From Streptococcus sanguinis (lineage in GTDB: Bacteria; Bacillota; Bacilli; Lactobacillales; Streptococcaceae): a stretch of 64,000 nucleotides of DNA. Location: assembly GCF_900635155.1 (NCBI RefSeq), contig NZ_LR134002.1, forward strand, positions 1,364,001 to 1,428,000, in the 5' to 3' direction. The position numbers and the translations under genes are program-made. The notes under the pieces were generated by a model. It did no database searches. It had not been told where the DNA came from and saw only the letters and a program-made list of their open reading frames with translations. Of this stretch, positions 34,272-43,811 are shown piece after piece (position 1 is the stretch's first letter; each line of letters starts with the position of its first letter).

Positions 34272-35360
34272 TCAATCCAGAATGTCTTCTTCTAAAATTG
34301 TCATATAAGTTTCTTTTTCAACTTGAGGTAATTGAGATACTCTTTTTGCTTGATTCATTATAATCAAATCAAAAACATTTCTTACAAAACGACCATTTGC
34401 ATTTTTATTCTCTGGTTTGTTTTTTTCTAATTCTATATAATTCTTTATTTTCTCTTGAGCCATTTTTGCTACTGTGTAATCTTCTTTTTGGCAATATGAA
34501 AGAAAAATGTCGAACATTTGATTTACAGTATAATCTTCAAATGTAATAAAATAATTAAATCTAGATTTTAAACCAGGATTAGATTCGAAAAATTTTTTCA
34601 TTGGATTTTCATAACCAGCAACAATTACAACTAGATCATCTCGATAGTCTTCCAAAGCTTTTGTAAGTTCTGTCAGACACTCTCGACCATAACTATCACT
34701 TTTGTCATTATCTGTAATACTATATGCTTCATCTATAAATAATACGCCACCCTTAGCTTTTTGAATTAGTCTTTTAACTTTTAAAGCTGTCTGCCCTTGG
34801 TATTCAGCTATCAAGTCCGTCCGACTAGCTTCAATAAAATGACCTTTACTTAAGATTCCTAAAGTTCGATACATATGTCCAACAATTCTAGCAACTGTTG
34901 TTTTACCTGTCCCTGGATTACCTAAGAATGCCATATGCATGGTTCTATTTGTTTTTTTCAACCCTAACTTTTCTCGGGTTTGCTGAACTTTATTAAAAAT
35001 TACTAAGTCTTCTATTTCTTTTTTTACATTTTCTAAACCAATTAATGATTTTAAATCATTAGCTAATGCTTCAAATGATTTATTATTTGTTTCTTTCAAA
35101 ATCAAATAATTTGTATCAATAACTCTAGAACCAAGATATTTATACAATAATTCCAAAATGCCAGTTTGCTTATCTTTGATTTTAGAGAATGTTTCTTTAC
35201 TTGTTAAGTTTCCTAATCGTTTTATAAACTCTAACTCAGCATTTTTAACATTATCAAATATATCTTGAAGAACTATTTCTAATTCATAAGTACTATTTGT
35301 TAAATCATCAATTTTCTTCACTTCCGATTTTAATAGTTTTAAATATGTTTCACTAATCAT
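34272..35360 (-). CDS. CbbX/SpoVK-like AAA+ ATPase of the accessory cassette
   Basis: The 362-residue protein has a helical N-terminal about 100 residues of unknown fold and one AAA+ module. The module has Walker A LGNPGTGKTT (147-154), the pore-like EYQGQT segment (186-191), Walker B GGVLFIDEAYS (204-213), sensor region VVIVAGYENPM and the arginine-finger region NPGLKSRFN (Arg267). These are the hallmarks of the CbbX/SpoVK/EccA subgroup, which remodel partner proteins. Codon and base use is visibly more AT-rich than truB. It abuts the coiled-coil gene (stop TAG then ATG with one base between) and is the last gene of the cassette. Confidence 0.8.
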   Translation of the reverse strand: MISETYLKLLKSEVKKIDDLTNSTYELEIVLQDIFDNVKNAELEFIKRLGNLTSKETFSKIKDKQTGILELLYKYLGSRVIDTNYLILKETNNKSFEALANDLKSLIGLENVKKEIEDLVIFNKVQQTREKLGLKKTNRTMHMAFLGNPGTGKTTVARIVGHMYRTLGILSKGHFIEASRTDLIAEYQGQTALKVKRLIQKAKGGVLFIDEAYSITDNDKSDSYGRECLTELTKALEDYRDDLVVIVAGYENPMKKFFESNPGLKSRFNYFITFEDYTVNQMFDIFLSYCQKEDYTVAKMAQEKIKNYIELEKNKPENKNANGRFVRNVFDLIIMNQAKRVSQLPQVEKETYMTILEEDILD

Positions 35361-36161
35361 CTACATTCCTTTAAATAACAGAAATACTACTATTACAGCG
35401 AATAAGATTCCTAAGGTATAGAATCCTTTTCTAAGGAAAATAATCTCTTTTTGTTTTTCCTCTAATTCAGTTTGAAATTTCTCGACTATTAAAGTAAGAT
35501 TTTTGCCTTCCTCTATTAATCGAACATTCATCTTATCTACGTCGTTTTTAAGATTATTTTGTGTTTCTTCAACTTGTAAATGCAAATCGTTAAAACTATT
35601 TTCTAATTTCACTAATGATTTTAGCTTCGCTTTTAAACTATCAATTTCAATCTGAATTTCACTTTGCTTATCTTCAAGTTGTTCTAAATCTTCTAGCTTT
35701 TTATGATGTTTCTTCAATATATCAATTAAATCTTTATTCTGTTTAAAAACGTCATCTAAAAGTTTTTTATTACCTGTTTGATATTCTTCTATCTCGTGCA
35801 ATCCCTGTATAGCTTTACTATTTGCCTCTTTCGCTGCAATCAAAGATTTTGAAATACTTTGAATATACTCATCGTCTAATATCTGAAAAGTTTCGTAAAT
35901 GGTATTAAATTCTTGAATAATCTTTTTAATATGCTTGTTTTGTTCAATCATTCTATTTTGAACAGCATCGGTGAGAGCGTTTAAATCCTTACCTTTAACA
36001 TCATATTCCATGCCAATAAATCCTAGCATAGGATCGCCTTGTGGGACAGTTGGTAAATCTGATTGTTCTGGAATCTCTTCACTAAAGGCTTTTAGCTCTT
36101 GTTTTTTTTCATTAAATCTTTCAGAATTTTCTAAAACTTGAATCTCTAATTCTTCTGACAT
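35361..36161 (-). CDS. Coiled-coil protein with C-terminal membrane anchor
   Basis: The 266-residue protein is acidic at the N-terminus and contains a short motif DPMLGFIGMEYDVKG. Long heptad-like coiled coil follows (about 80-240, rich in Lys/Glu/Leu), and it ends in a single membrane helix GFYTLGILFAVIVVFLLFKGM with no residues after it. This makes it a tail-anchored protein with most of its mass in the cytoplasm. No family is recognised. It is the middle gene of the cassette, 10 bases after the HNH-membrane gene and directly adjoining the AAA+ gene, so a role as adaptor between the two is plausible. Confidence 0.75.
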   Translation of the reverse strand: MSEELEIQVLENSERFNEKKQELKAFSEEIPEQSDLPTVPQGDPMLGFIGMEYDVKGKDLNALTDAVQNRMIEQNKHIKKIIQEFNTIYETFQILDDEYIQSISKSLIAAKEANSKAIQGLHEIEEYQTGNKKLLDDVFKQNKDLIDILKKHHKKLEDLEQLEDKQSEIQIEIDSLKAKLKSLVKLENSFNDLHLQVEETQNNLKNDVDKMNVRLIEEGKNLTLIVEKFQTELEEKQKEIIFLRKGFYTLGILFAVIVVFLLFKGM

Positions 36162-36170
36162 AACATTCTC

Positions 36171-37841
36171 CTATAATAAATCATTTAATGCATTTTGCAT
36201 TTCTTCAAGTTCACTTTGCTTTTCATCAAAGTATATTTCGTTAACTAATAATCGCTGTTCGGAAGCAACCCTTGAATCAAAAAAATCCTCTTGAATATTA
36301 CCAAGCAGTTCTCTTAGTTTTTGATGATTCTTAGCCATCTTACTGAAGATATCATTTCGCTTAACAGCAACATTTTGCTCGGCAACAAAAATTTGAACAT
36401 CCTGAACTATTAGCAATTCGTTCTTCTTATCAGCTTGTTGCTTTTTGTTTTCATCTTGTAGTTTTCTTGAAATAAATCCATCAAGTCCATTAATGATTAT
36501 AGCACCTAAGATGCCTGTTAGTAAACTTGCTAAAAACATCCCCAAAATATTTGCTATGGAGCCTAACAATGGTATTTCAAATTTCATTCCTGGTATAGTT
36601 AATAGATACTTTTCAAAATATTCTCCTAAAAACATTGCTCCTATAGTAACTAAAGCAGAAGTAATGATTTTTGAAATATGAGCGATTTTAATTGCTGTAG
36701 ATTGTGACTGATTTTCAGGATTTGATAGATAAGAGATACTTTCTCTTATTGAACCAAATATTTGTTTAATCAAGTTTGGAATTTTTTTTAGTTTCTGGTT
36801 AATTACACCAATAATTTCTCCCACTATACTTCCAACAAAACTATCAATGCCAACTTTAATAAAATCTTTAATCTTATCAAAGAAAGAATGAAGTACATTT
36901 TTCATTTCTGATAAGAATGTATCAAACGAACGTTTTTTAGATTTGAAAAAACGAACCAAAGCATTCATAATTTCTTTTAACATTCCAAATAAAGCAGCAA
37001 CAAACATAGCTTTTATAGCATCTTTCCCAGCTTTCTTTGCCATTCTTACAGAAGCTTTCTTTGCAATGTCTTTATTAATAGCTTTCTTTGCTCTTTTTTC
37101 AGCCTTAAGCATCTTTTCTGAATCAGCTGCTAATTTATCATTTAATCTTTTATTATTCTCAGCTTTAAGATTTCTCTTTTCCGCATCTGAAATATTCTTT
37201 CTATCAATTCTCCCATTAGCTCTTTTGACTTGCTCTCTGAGTTCTTTTTCTCTGACTTCTCTATTTTTTATGTAGTCACTATTAGATTTTGCTCCTTTAC
37301 TTTTATTGAGAGATTCATTAGTAGAAGCTAAATTCTCTGTCTTATTTGCTAAGTCAGTGGTGTCTGTATCAGCAATCTTCCTCCAAGGATTTTCAAATAT
37401 TTGCTTACGGGGAACAACATGATCCAAATTCGCTTTTTCATTTCTTCTTAAAATTTTACCAGTATATTCATCTTTAAGTTTACCTGATTTTTGTTTTTCT
37501 TTCATAGCCTTTTTTGAATCAATAAATCTTTTATCCTTCAAAATTTTGTCGCCAATTGCTTTTGTATAACCTTCAGGATTTTTATCATTATATTGTTTTA
37601 ATAAAGTCTCGCTGGTTATTTCTAAACCAATTTGATTCGCAAATTGATTCCAAATTTCATCTAAAATGACGTTACTTAATTTATCAGGCGACGTAATCTC
37701 TTTACATTCTAATTGTAATTTTTCAAGGTTAGAGAATTCCATTTCGAATTGGTGTTCAAGTAGTTCTTCCAACTCATCATAGTTTAAACTTTTATACACA
37801 TCTACTTCTTCAGTATTCAGTAATAATAATTCATTTTCCAC
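36171..37841 (-). CDS. HNH-nuclease-like protein with membrane domain
   Basis: The 556-residue protein has an N-terminal HNH-type motif: EYTGKILRRNEKANLDHVVPRK (125-146; Asp140-His141) followed by Asn residues in KTENLASTNESLNKSKG (168-183), without zinc cysteines. A Lys/Arg/Ala-rich helical region (190-270) leads to a membrane domain with several helices (about 277-298, 390-408, 425-452). A charged cytoplasmic C-terminal helix region follows (460-556). A nuclease domain tied to a membrane pore-like domain recalls defence effectors, but I recognise no named system. The gene starts 8 bases after the DUF2130 stop and is strongly AT-rich. Confidence 0.7.
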   Translation of the reverse strand: MENELLLLNTEEVDVYKSLNYDELEELLEHQFEMEFSNLEKLQLECKEITSPDKLSNVILDEIWNQFANQIGLEITSETLLKQYNDKNPEGYTKAIGDKILKDKRFIDSKKAMKEKQKSGKLKDEYTGKILRRNEKANLDHVVPRKQIFENPWRKIADTDTTDLANKTENLASTNESLNKSKGAKSNSDYIKNREVREKELREQVKRANGRIDRKNISDAEKRNLKAENNKRLNDKLAADSEKMLKAEKRAKKAINKDIAKKASVRMAKKAGKDAIKAMFVAALFGMLKEIMNALVRFFKSKKRSFDTFLSEMKNVLHSFFDKIKDFIKVGIDSFVGSIVGEIIGVINQKLKKIPNLIKQIFGSIRESISYLSNPENQSQSTAIKIAHISKIITSALVTIGAMFLGEYFEKYLLTIPGMKFEIPLLGSIANILGMFLASLLTGILGAIIINGLDGFISRKLQDENKKQQADKKNELLIVQDVQIFVAEQNVAVKRNDIFSKMAKNHQKLRELLGNIQEDFFDSRVASEQRLLVNEIYFDEKQSELEEMQNALNDLL

Positions 37842-37848
37842 AATTTTC

Positions 37849-39117
37849 TCACTCCTTCAAAGCTTCAAACTTAGCTTTCATGGTAGGGTTTTTGCGCGTC
37901 AGTTTTTTGACAGACACATCGTCCAGTTTGTTATTAGCCAAGCGCAGCTGGTTTTCAGAGGTTGTCAGGAATTTCTTGATTTCTTCCATACGGCGGATGG
38001 CCTTGTCAATCTCCTCGATAGCCTTGCCAAAGTTGGTCGAAGCAGACTGATAGTTCTTGGCGAAAGCTACTTTAAAGGCATCCAAATCTTCCTCAAAATG
38101 CGTAATATCAATATTCTGCTCCCTCACCAAGGCCAGTTCCTGCTTGTACTGGAGCGAGTTGAGCGCAGCATTACGCAGGAGGGTAATCATTGGCAAGAAG
38201 AACTGAGGCCGGATAACATACATCTTCTCATAGGCATAGGACACATCGACAATACCCGAATTGTAGAGCTCGCTGTCAGCCTCAAGAAGTGTCACCAGAA
38301 TGGCATACTCACAGCCTTTCTCCCGCCGATCCTTATCCAACTCTTTGAAGAAATGCTCGTTTTTCTTCTTGGTCGCTGTCTCATCACCTTCATTTTTCAT
38401 CTCAAACATGATGGAGAGGATTTCTACACCATTTTCATCCACCTCTCGATAAATGTAGTCGCCCTTGCTGCCGGTTCTGGCATCATTGTCCTTGCCAAAC
38501 TCCGCTCGCGGAAACATGGCCATACGGTTCTTGTTAAACTCGTACTCACAGTGCTGTTCCAAACTCTCGCCAATCATCTTAGTAGACTGCTTGGCCTTGA
38601 AATCCTTGTAGAACTCTATGGTCTCATCTTTCTGCCGCAGCTCTACCTCATAGCGCTCTTTGAGTGAGGTCTGAGCCAGCGCTGCTTCCTTTTCTTGCAA
38701 AACTAGCTGATTCCTAACCTCGTCTCGCTCTTTTTCCAGCACAGACAAGGTCTTTTGTAGTTGATTTTCATGCTCCAAGCGCAGAGTTGTCAGTTGATTT
38801 TCTAGCTGCTGGACTTCCTTAGCCTTTTCCTGCAATTGAAGACTAGCTGCCTGCTCCGCCTCTTTCTTTGCCAATTCCTGCTGGGTCTCAAACTGAGCAA
38901 TTTGACTTTGAAGATTGCTAATTTCCTGATCTTTCTGCGATAGCAGAGCTTGTTGGGCATTCTGGGATTTTTGCTCTGCTAAAGCCAGTTCCTGCTCAAT
39001 CCGAGCATGAATCTCCTTGTCAAACTCTGCTGTCCGAACCTGCGACAAAAGCTCACTGTACTGGCTCTCATTGACAATAAAAACCTCCCCGCAGTTGGGG
39101 CATTTGATTTCATTCAT
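37849..39117 (-). CDS. DUF2130 domain protein (PD-(D/E)XK nuclease-like)
   Basis: The 422-residue protein has an N-terminal zinc-ribbon half (MNEIKCPNCGEVF), a long Gln/Glu-rich coiled coil (about 20-180) and the DUF2130 domain. In it, GSKGDYIYREVDENGVEILSIMFEMKNEGD supplies the spaced acidic residues and Lys of a restriction-endonuclease-like fold. The function of DUF2130 proteins is not established. It lies directly upstream of the AAA+/HNH cassette on the same strand, so the cassette may depend on its promoter. Confidence 0.85.
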   Translation of the reverse strand: MNEIKCPNCGEVFIVNESQYSELLSQVRTAEFDKEIHARIEQELALAEQKSQNAQQALLSQKDQEISNLQSQIAQFETQQELAKKEAEQAASLQLQEKAKEVQQLENQLTTLRLEHENQLQKTLSVLEKERDEVRNQLVLQEKEAALAQTSLKERYEVELRQKDETIEFYKDFKAKQSTKMIGESLEQHCEYEFNKNRMAMFPRAEFGKDNDARTGSKGDYIYREVDENGVEILSIMFEMKNEGDETATKKKNEHFFKELDKDRREKGCEYAILVTLLEADSELYNSGIVDVSYAYEKMYVIRPQFFLPMITLLRNAALNSLQYKQELALVREQNIDITHFEEDLDAFKVAFAKNYQSASTNFGKAIEEIDKAIRRMEEIKKFLTTSENQLRLANNKLDDVSVKKLTRKNPTMKAKFEALKE

Positions 39118-39147
39118 GGGGTACCTCTTTCTCTGTAGTTAAACTCT

Positions 39148-39570
39148 TTATTCTTTTTCTTTTCCGACCCGACAGTTCATGCAGCCTTCATACATTATTT
39201 GGAGCTGACAAGGAAAAATCTTATTTCCCATTGATAATTCTCCCTGCCAAAGACACTTTTTATCACTGTAATATTCGTGAATAATTGTAATAATAAATTG
39301 CGGATATTCTTTTAGAAAATGTTCTAATGGATAGTAAACACCAGTGAATGCCCGATTTTCTTGATTGTCCAAAATGTAGATTTGACAATAATCAAGCTCA
39401 ACATTTTCAAAGCAAATGCCAGCTTCATAATACTTTTCGCCCTCCTGACTATAATCAATCATATAATCAAACTGAACATGCAAATGATTGCTTTCCAGCC
39501 AAATCTTCCGAGTGCTCAAATCATGCAAACTAAAGGCCCGACCAGGAGGTCGCTTCTCTGCTCCTTCCAT
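39148..39570 (-). CDS. Uncharacterised 140-residue protein
   Basis: I do not recognise this protein. It starts MEGAEKRPPGRAFSLHDL after AGGAG, has no signal peptide or membrane segment, is rich in Tyr/Glu, and ends with a cysteine pair (EGCMNCRVGKEKE). Composition and pattern suggest a soluble beta-rich domain. It lies 31 bases upstream of the DUF2130 gene and downstream of the ABC exporter, so it may share a transcript with DUF2130. Confidence 0.7.
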   Translation of the reverse strand: MEGAEKRPPGRAFSLHDLSTRKIWLESNHLHVQFDYMIDYSQEGEKYYEAGICFENVELDYCQIYILDNQENRAFTGVYYPLEHFLKEYPQFIITIIHEYYSDKKCLWQGELSMGNKIFPCQLQIMYEGCMNCRVGKEKE

Positions 39571-39665
39571 CTTTCTCCTACTTCTGCTCGTTAATCTTTA
39601 TGATTATTATATCATCCTTTCTCGAAATTAAAAACAGCAAGCCAATGGTTTGCTGTTTCAGTTTA

Positions 39666-41411
39666 TCACTCCTCCATCTCAATCCGCCAGCTGGCAGCTG
39701 TTTTTCTTTCTTGGATAAACTTACTGTAAATGCCTTGTTTAGCCAGTAAGTCTTGGTGTTTGCCTTGCTCGACAATACGACCTTGATCCAGCACCAAAAT
39801 CTGGTCTGCATGCTCAACCGTCTTGAGTCGGTGGGCAATCATGATAATGGTCTTATCGCGAGTCAGAGCCTGAATAGCCTGCATGAGGGCTTCTTCGTTT
39901 TCGGGGTCAACATTGGCTGTTGCTTCATCCAGAATGATAATAGGCGCATCCTTAATAATAGCCCGTGCAATGGAAATGCGCTGGCGCTCACCTCCAGAAA
40001 GACTAGCACCTCCTTCACCAATCTTGGTGTCATAGCCATCAGGTAGTGAGAGGATAAAGTCATGACAGGCCGCTTTCTTGGCAGCCTCTATCACTTCTTC
40101 CTGACTTGCCTCCGGCTTGCCAAAACGAATGTTATTGGCAATGGTATCCTCAAAGAGATAGACGCTTTGGAAGACAAAGCTGAAATTGCGAATCAGGCTG
40201 TCATAGCTATAATCCCTGACATCATGCCCGTCCAGACTGATACTTCCCTGGTCCACATCCCAGAAGCGGGCAATGAGGTTGCAGAGCGTTGTTTTGCCTG
40301 ATCCAGAAGGTCCGACCAGAGCAGTTGTTGTTTTTTCGGGAATGGTGAGGGAAACCCGGTCAATAATTTTCTTATTTCCATAAGAGAAGCTAACGTCTCT
40401 CAGATCAATCCGGCTACTCTTAGGCTCAATATCCTGACCACTGATGTCCATCGGCTGGATAGCTAAGACTTGATTGACCATATCAACCGACAGATCAACA
40501 ATGCGCAGGAGAGAAGAGAAAGAGCCAACGCCGTCTAGATTTTCATAAATCATAAAACCACTGACAATCATCATAATGGTTACCAGCAGCTCCATAATGC
40601 CATTGAGATAAAAATAGATAGAGAAAAGACCCATAAAGAGACCGGTCAGCTTGGTCACCATGCCTTGGAGGGCAATGTAAGGTGAGGTCACAAGTGTCAT
40701 TTTGGTATCTAGCTGACTCTTGCCTTCAATAGCTTTGGACAGCTTCTTGGCAGAACGGTTAACCAGATTGTAGTTCTTAACTTCAGCAATCCCTTGGCTG
40801 TACTCTAAAACAACGGCTACTAGGTCCATATCCGCCTGATACTTGTCATCAGAAACCTTGCCAACTTGCCAACGCATGAGGGTATTTGGCAGGAGAAAGA
40901 GGACGAGACCCACCAAGAGAACCAGACCAACCCGCCAGTCATAGAGAAAGACCAAGACGGTTATGAGGCCAGTCGTCAGAAATCCCTGCACAGTCATCAT
41001 AACCACTCGCGTAGCTACATCAGACAACCCTTCCAGCGTATTAGTCGTGACACTGGTAATCTTGCCTAGGCTATTTTGATTAAAGTAGCCCATGGGCAGA
41101 TAGCGCATGTGCTCGGCAATTTCAATCCGCTTCTGAGCACAGGTATGATAGCCCGCTTCCGTCTGCAGCATGGTAATTTTCAGGGTAATCCAGACGTTTA
41201 GCACAGTGGATACCAACATGATACCCAGAGCCAGCCAGAAGGTCTGCATAGAGAGATTCTTCTCAATCAGTCCCATAACGACTAGGCCTATTACTGGGAT
41301 ACGTAGAGCAATGATAAAGGACTTGATGATGCCCAGATAAATGGATTGATAAAATTTCCTACGGTCCTCTGCCGTACAGAAATCAAAGAATTTCTTCAGT
41401 ATATTAAGCAT
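39666..41411 (-). CDS. ABC half-transporter (membrane plus ATPase), second of a pair
   Basis: The 581-residue protein has an exporter-type six-helix membrane domain (1-315) followed by an ATPase with Walker A GPSGSGKTT, signature LSGGERQRISIARAI, Walker B IIILDEATANVDPENE and the H-loop IAHRL. It starts within the 3' end of the partner gene (AAGGAGG ahead), so the two halves are coupled and presumably form a heterodimer. Substrate unknown; this subtype includes drug/peptide exporters and siderophore-type transporters. Confidence 0.88.
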   Translation of the reverse strand: MLNILKKFFDFCTAEDRRKFYQSIYLGIIKSFIIALRIPVIGLVVMGLIEKNLSMQTFWLALGIMLVSTVLNVWITLKITMLQTEAGYHTCAQKRIEIAEHMRYLPMGYFNQNSLGKITSVTTNTLEGLSDVATRVVMMTVQGFLTTGLITVLVFLYDWRVGLVLLVGLVLFLLPNTLMRWQVGKVSDDKYQADMDLVAVVLEYSQGIAEVKNYNLVNRSAKKLSKAIEGKSQLDTKMTLVTSPYIALQGMVTKLTGLFMGLFSIYFYLNGIMELLVTIMMIVSGFMIYENLDGVGSFSSLLRIVDLSVDMVNQVLAIQPMDISGQDIEPKSSRIDLRDVSFSYGNKKIIDRVSLTIPEKTTTALVGPSGSGKTTLCNLIARFWDVDQGSISLDGHDVRDYSYDSLIRNFSFVFQSVYLFEDTIANNIRFGKPEASQEEVIEAAKKAACHDFILSLPDGYDTKIGEGGASLSGGERQRISIARAIIKDAPIIILDEATANVDPENEEALMQAIQALTRDKTIIMIAHRLKTVEHADQILVLDQGRIVEQGKHQDLLAKQGIYSKFIQERKTAASWRIEMEE

Positions 41412-43170
41412 GAGTCAGCCCTCCTTCCATCTCACCACTATCCCTGGTAGCAATATGAGCCTGCCACATGGAAGCATAAAGCGGACTGGCTGCCAGCAAT
41501 TCTTCATGCCGGCCTCTAGCTTCAATCCGACCATCATTGACCAGAACTATCTGGTCTGCACTCATAATCGTAGACAGCCTGTGGGCAATGACAATCAAGG
41601 TTCGTCCCTCAATCAAACTAGCTAGACTGGACTGAATCCGTGCTTCATTTTCCGGATCTGTATAAGCAGTCGCTTCATCCAAGATAAGAATCGGCGCATC
41701 CTTAAGCATGGCACGGGCGATGGCAATCCGCTGACGCTCCCCACCAGATAGATGACCGCCGCCAGAGCCTACCTGAGTCTCAAATCCGATTTCTAAGTTT
41801 ATGATAAAGTCATAACAGCCACAACGACGGGCAATTTCGATGACCTCTTCATCAGAAGCTGCTGGATTTCCCATCCGGATATTTTCCATAATAGTCTCAT
41901 CAAAGAGATAGTTATCCTGGGTCACGTAAGCAATCTGCCGACTGTAATAGTCTAGCGGAAGCTGGCGAATGTCCAAGCCACCATAGGTAATCTGACCAGA
42001 AGTGACATCCCAGAAAGAAGCTAGAAGCTTGGCAATTGTAGACTTACCTGAGCCTGATGGCCCAACTAAAGCATTGATGCTGCCAGCCTTAATATCTAGC
42101 GAAATTCCATGTAGTACTTCCTCTTCATCTGTATAGCCAAAACTGACATCCGTCATGACCAGATCTCTTCCTTTTGGAAGTTCTCGCAGCTCCTGAGGCC
42201 TTTTCAAATCAGGCTTTTCCAGAATATCAATGACTTGACCAAAAATAGTGCCGATTTTCCGTAAATCATCCATGTAACTAGCCACTAAAATCAGTGGAGT
42301 CAGAAGACTGAGCGAAAGAATAATCATTAGAATGAAATTGCTGGCAGTCAAGCTACCTTGCAGATAGAAATAACAGCCAGCCGGCAGCAGAAAGAGCAAG
42401 CCTGATGGCAGAAAAGCAGTCACAATGCCCATCTCTAGATTGAACTTGCGCATCCACTCAATAAAGCAATCTGCTCCTTCTCTAGCAGCCGTCACAAACT
42501 TATCGTAAGAAAATTTTTCCTTGCCAAAGACCTTGATGACCTCAATCCCATTGATGTATTCCACCGCTGTATCATTGAGCTTTTTGGTCTTGACCAGAGT
42601 ATTTTGATAGTCCGCTTCGCTATTGACAGCCATCCGCATATAGGCCAGCACCACGATGGGAATAGTTAGGAGAGACAACAAGGTCAGCCGCCAATCGATG
42701 ACTAGCATAGCAATGAGAACAATAATCGGACCAAAAATCCCAGCGGTAAACTCTGGAATCAGGTGAGCCAAGGTCGTTTCGGTCGCATCCACCCGCTCAA
42801 CGATAATGTTTTTATAACTGCCTGATGACTGACTGAGCACTGTACCCAGAGGCAGCCTAGCTAGCTTGTCTGTCAGGCGACGCCGCATTTCCGCTAGAAT
42901 CTTAAAAGTAGCCGTATGTGACAGCATGGTAGAAATACCGTGGAATCCCCAGTAGCCAATCCAGGCCAGACCTGCCCACGCTGACTGCTGCAGGTAAAAA
43001 TCCCAGTTTTTATTGCCAGCCAAGAGCTGATTAATCATTCCACCAATAAAGAAATAAGGCAGAAATCCTGAAATCACAGAAGCAAAGGCAAAGCTCAGAC
43101 TGAGCACAAAATATATCTTATGAAGGGAAACAAAGTCCCAGATCCAAGCAAGAACAGATTTTTTCTTCAT
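41404..43170 (-). CDS. ABC half-transporter (membrane plus ATPase), first of a pair
   Basis: The 588-residue protein has six membrane helices then Walker [11 protein letters not shown]-loop YVTQDNYLFDETI, signature LSGGERQRIAIARAM, and Walker B ILILDEATAYTDPENE. The last has Tyr-Thr where Ser-Ser/Asn-Val is commoner, a form seen in YbtP/YbtQ-like transporters. It follows the TetR regulator by 18 bases in the same transcript. Substrate is not evident. Confidence 0.88.
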   Translation of the reverse strand: MKKKSVLAWIWDFVSLHKIYFVLSLSFAFASVISGFLPYFFIGGMINQLLAGNKNWDFYLQQSAWAGLAWIGYWGFHGISTMLSHTATFKILAEMRRRLTDKLARLPLGTVLSQSSGSYKNIIVERVDATETTLAHLIPEFTAGIFGPIIVLIAMLVIDWRLTLLSLLTIPIVVLAYMRMAVNSEADYQNTLVKTKKLNDTAVEYINGIEVIKVFGKEKFSYDKFVTAAREGADCFIEWMRKFNLEMGIVTAFLPSGLLFLLPAGCYFYLQGSLTASNFILMIILSLSLLTPLILVASYMDDLRKIGTIFGQVIDILEKPDLKRPQELRELPKGRDLVMTDVSFGYTDEEEVLHGISLDIKAGSINALVGPSGSGKSTIAKLLASFWDVTSGQITYGGLDIRQLPLDYYSRQIAYVTQDNYLFDETIMENIRMGNPAASDEEVIEIARRCGCYDFIINLEIGFETQVGSGGGHLSGGERQRIAIARAMLKDAPILILDEATAYTDPENEARIQSSLASLIEGRTLIVIAHRLSTIMSADQIVLVNDGRIEARGRHEELLAASPLYASMWQAHIATRDSGEMEGGLTHA

Positions 43171-43188
43171 AGAATGTCCTTCTTTCTA

Positions 43189-43800
43189 TCAAAAACCTAG
43201 CAAACTTCCCCAGTCAAACAAGTCCATGATGGAATGGCAAAATTCCAGCGCCTGCTCTTGGGGCCAGTCTTGAGCCAAGGGCTCAAATACAGCTGTGTAA
43301 TAAGCCGTCATGCACGATCGCAGAAACTCGTGTTTGACCAGACGATTGATCTTACCCTCTTTGTAAGCCAGCTCCAAATAGCGATAAGTCTCGTCTGCAG
43401 CCAAATGAGGCAGACGCATCCTGAAGTCCGCTTGCGAAGATCCCTGAGATTTAAAGAGCAAGAGCTGCATAATATCCTTATGCTCATAGAGAATCCGCAT
43501 CAGGGACTGGAGATCCTCTAAGCGATGTGCCCACATGTCAGACAGGTGTCCCTCTTCTAGGAAAGCATAGTCACGTCGCTTCTGCTCTTGTCCATACTGG
43601 TCTAAGGCTGTCAGAGTAGGCTCAAGCAGAGCAGTAAAGAGACTGTCCTTACTCTCATAGCGCTTATAAAGAGCCCCAGTCGTCAAGCCAGCAGCGCGAC
43701 AAATTCTCCGCAGTGAAGCATCCTGATAGCCATAAGCCAAGAACTCACTCCTCGCGCTTTCCAAGATTTTTTCGTTTAACTTATCTGTTTCTTTTTTCAT
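43189..43800 (-). CDS. TetR-family repressor of the ABC pair
   Basis: The 203-residue protein has an N-terminal TetR DNA-binding domain (EFLAYGYQDASLRRICRAAGLTTGALYKRYESKDSLF) and a helical ligand-binding domain. It is the first gene of the operon with the ABC pair. A palindrome between promoter and start codon suggests self-repression relieved by the transporter's substrate. Confidence 0.88.
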   Translation of the reverse strand: MKKETDKLNEKILESARSEFLAYGYQDASLRRICRAAGLTTGALYKRYESKDSLFTALLEPTLTALDQYGQEQKRRDYAFLEEGHLSDMWAHRLEDLQSLMRILYEHKDIMQLLLFKSQGSSQADFRMRLPHLAADETYRYLELAYKEGKINRLVKHEFLRSCMTAYYTAVFEPLAQDWPQEQALEFCHSIMDLFDWGSLLGF

Positions 43801-43811
43801 GCTTTCAATTC

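Noticed and set aside
34272..35360. AAA+ gene as an EccA-type type VII secretion component
   Set aside because: It shares the CbbX-like subgroup, but EccA belongs to mycobacterial type VIIa systems. No other secretion gene adjoins, and the partners here are an HNH-membrane protein and a coiled-coil protein.
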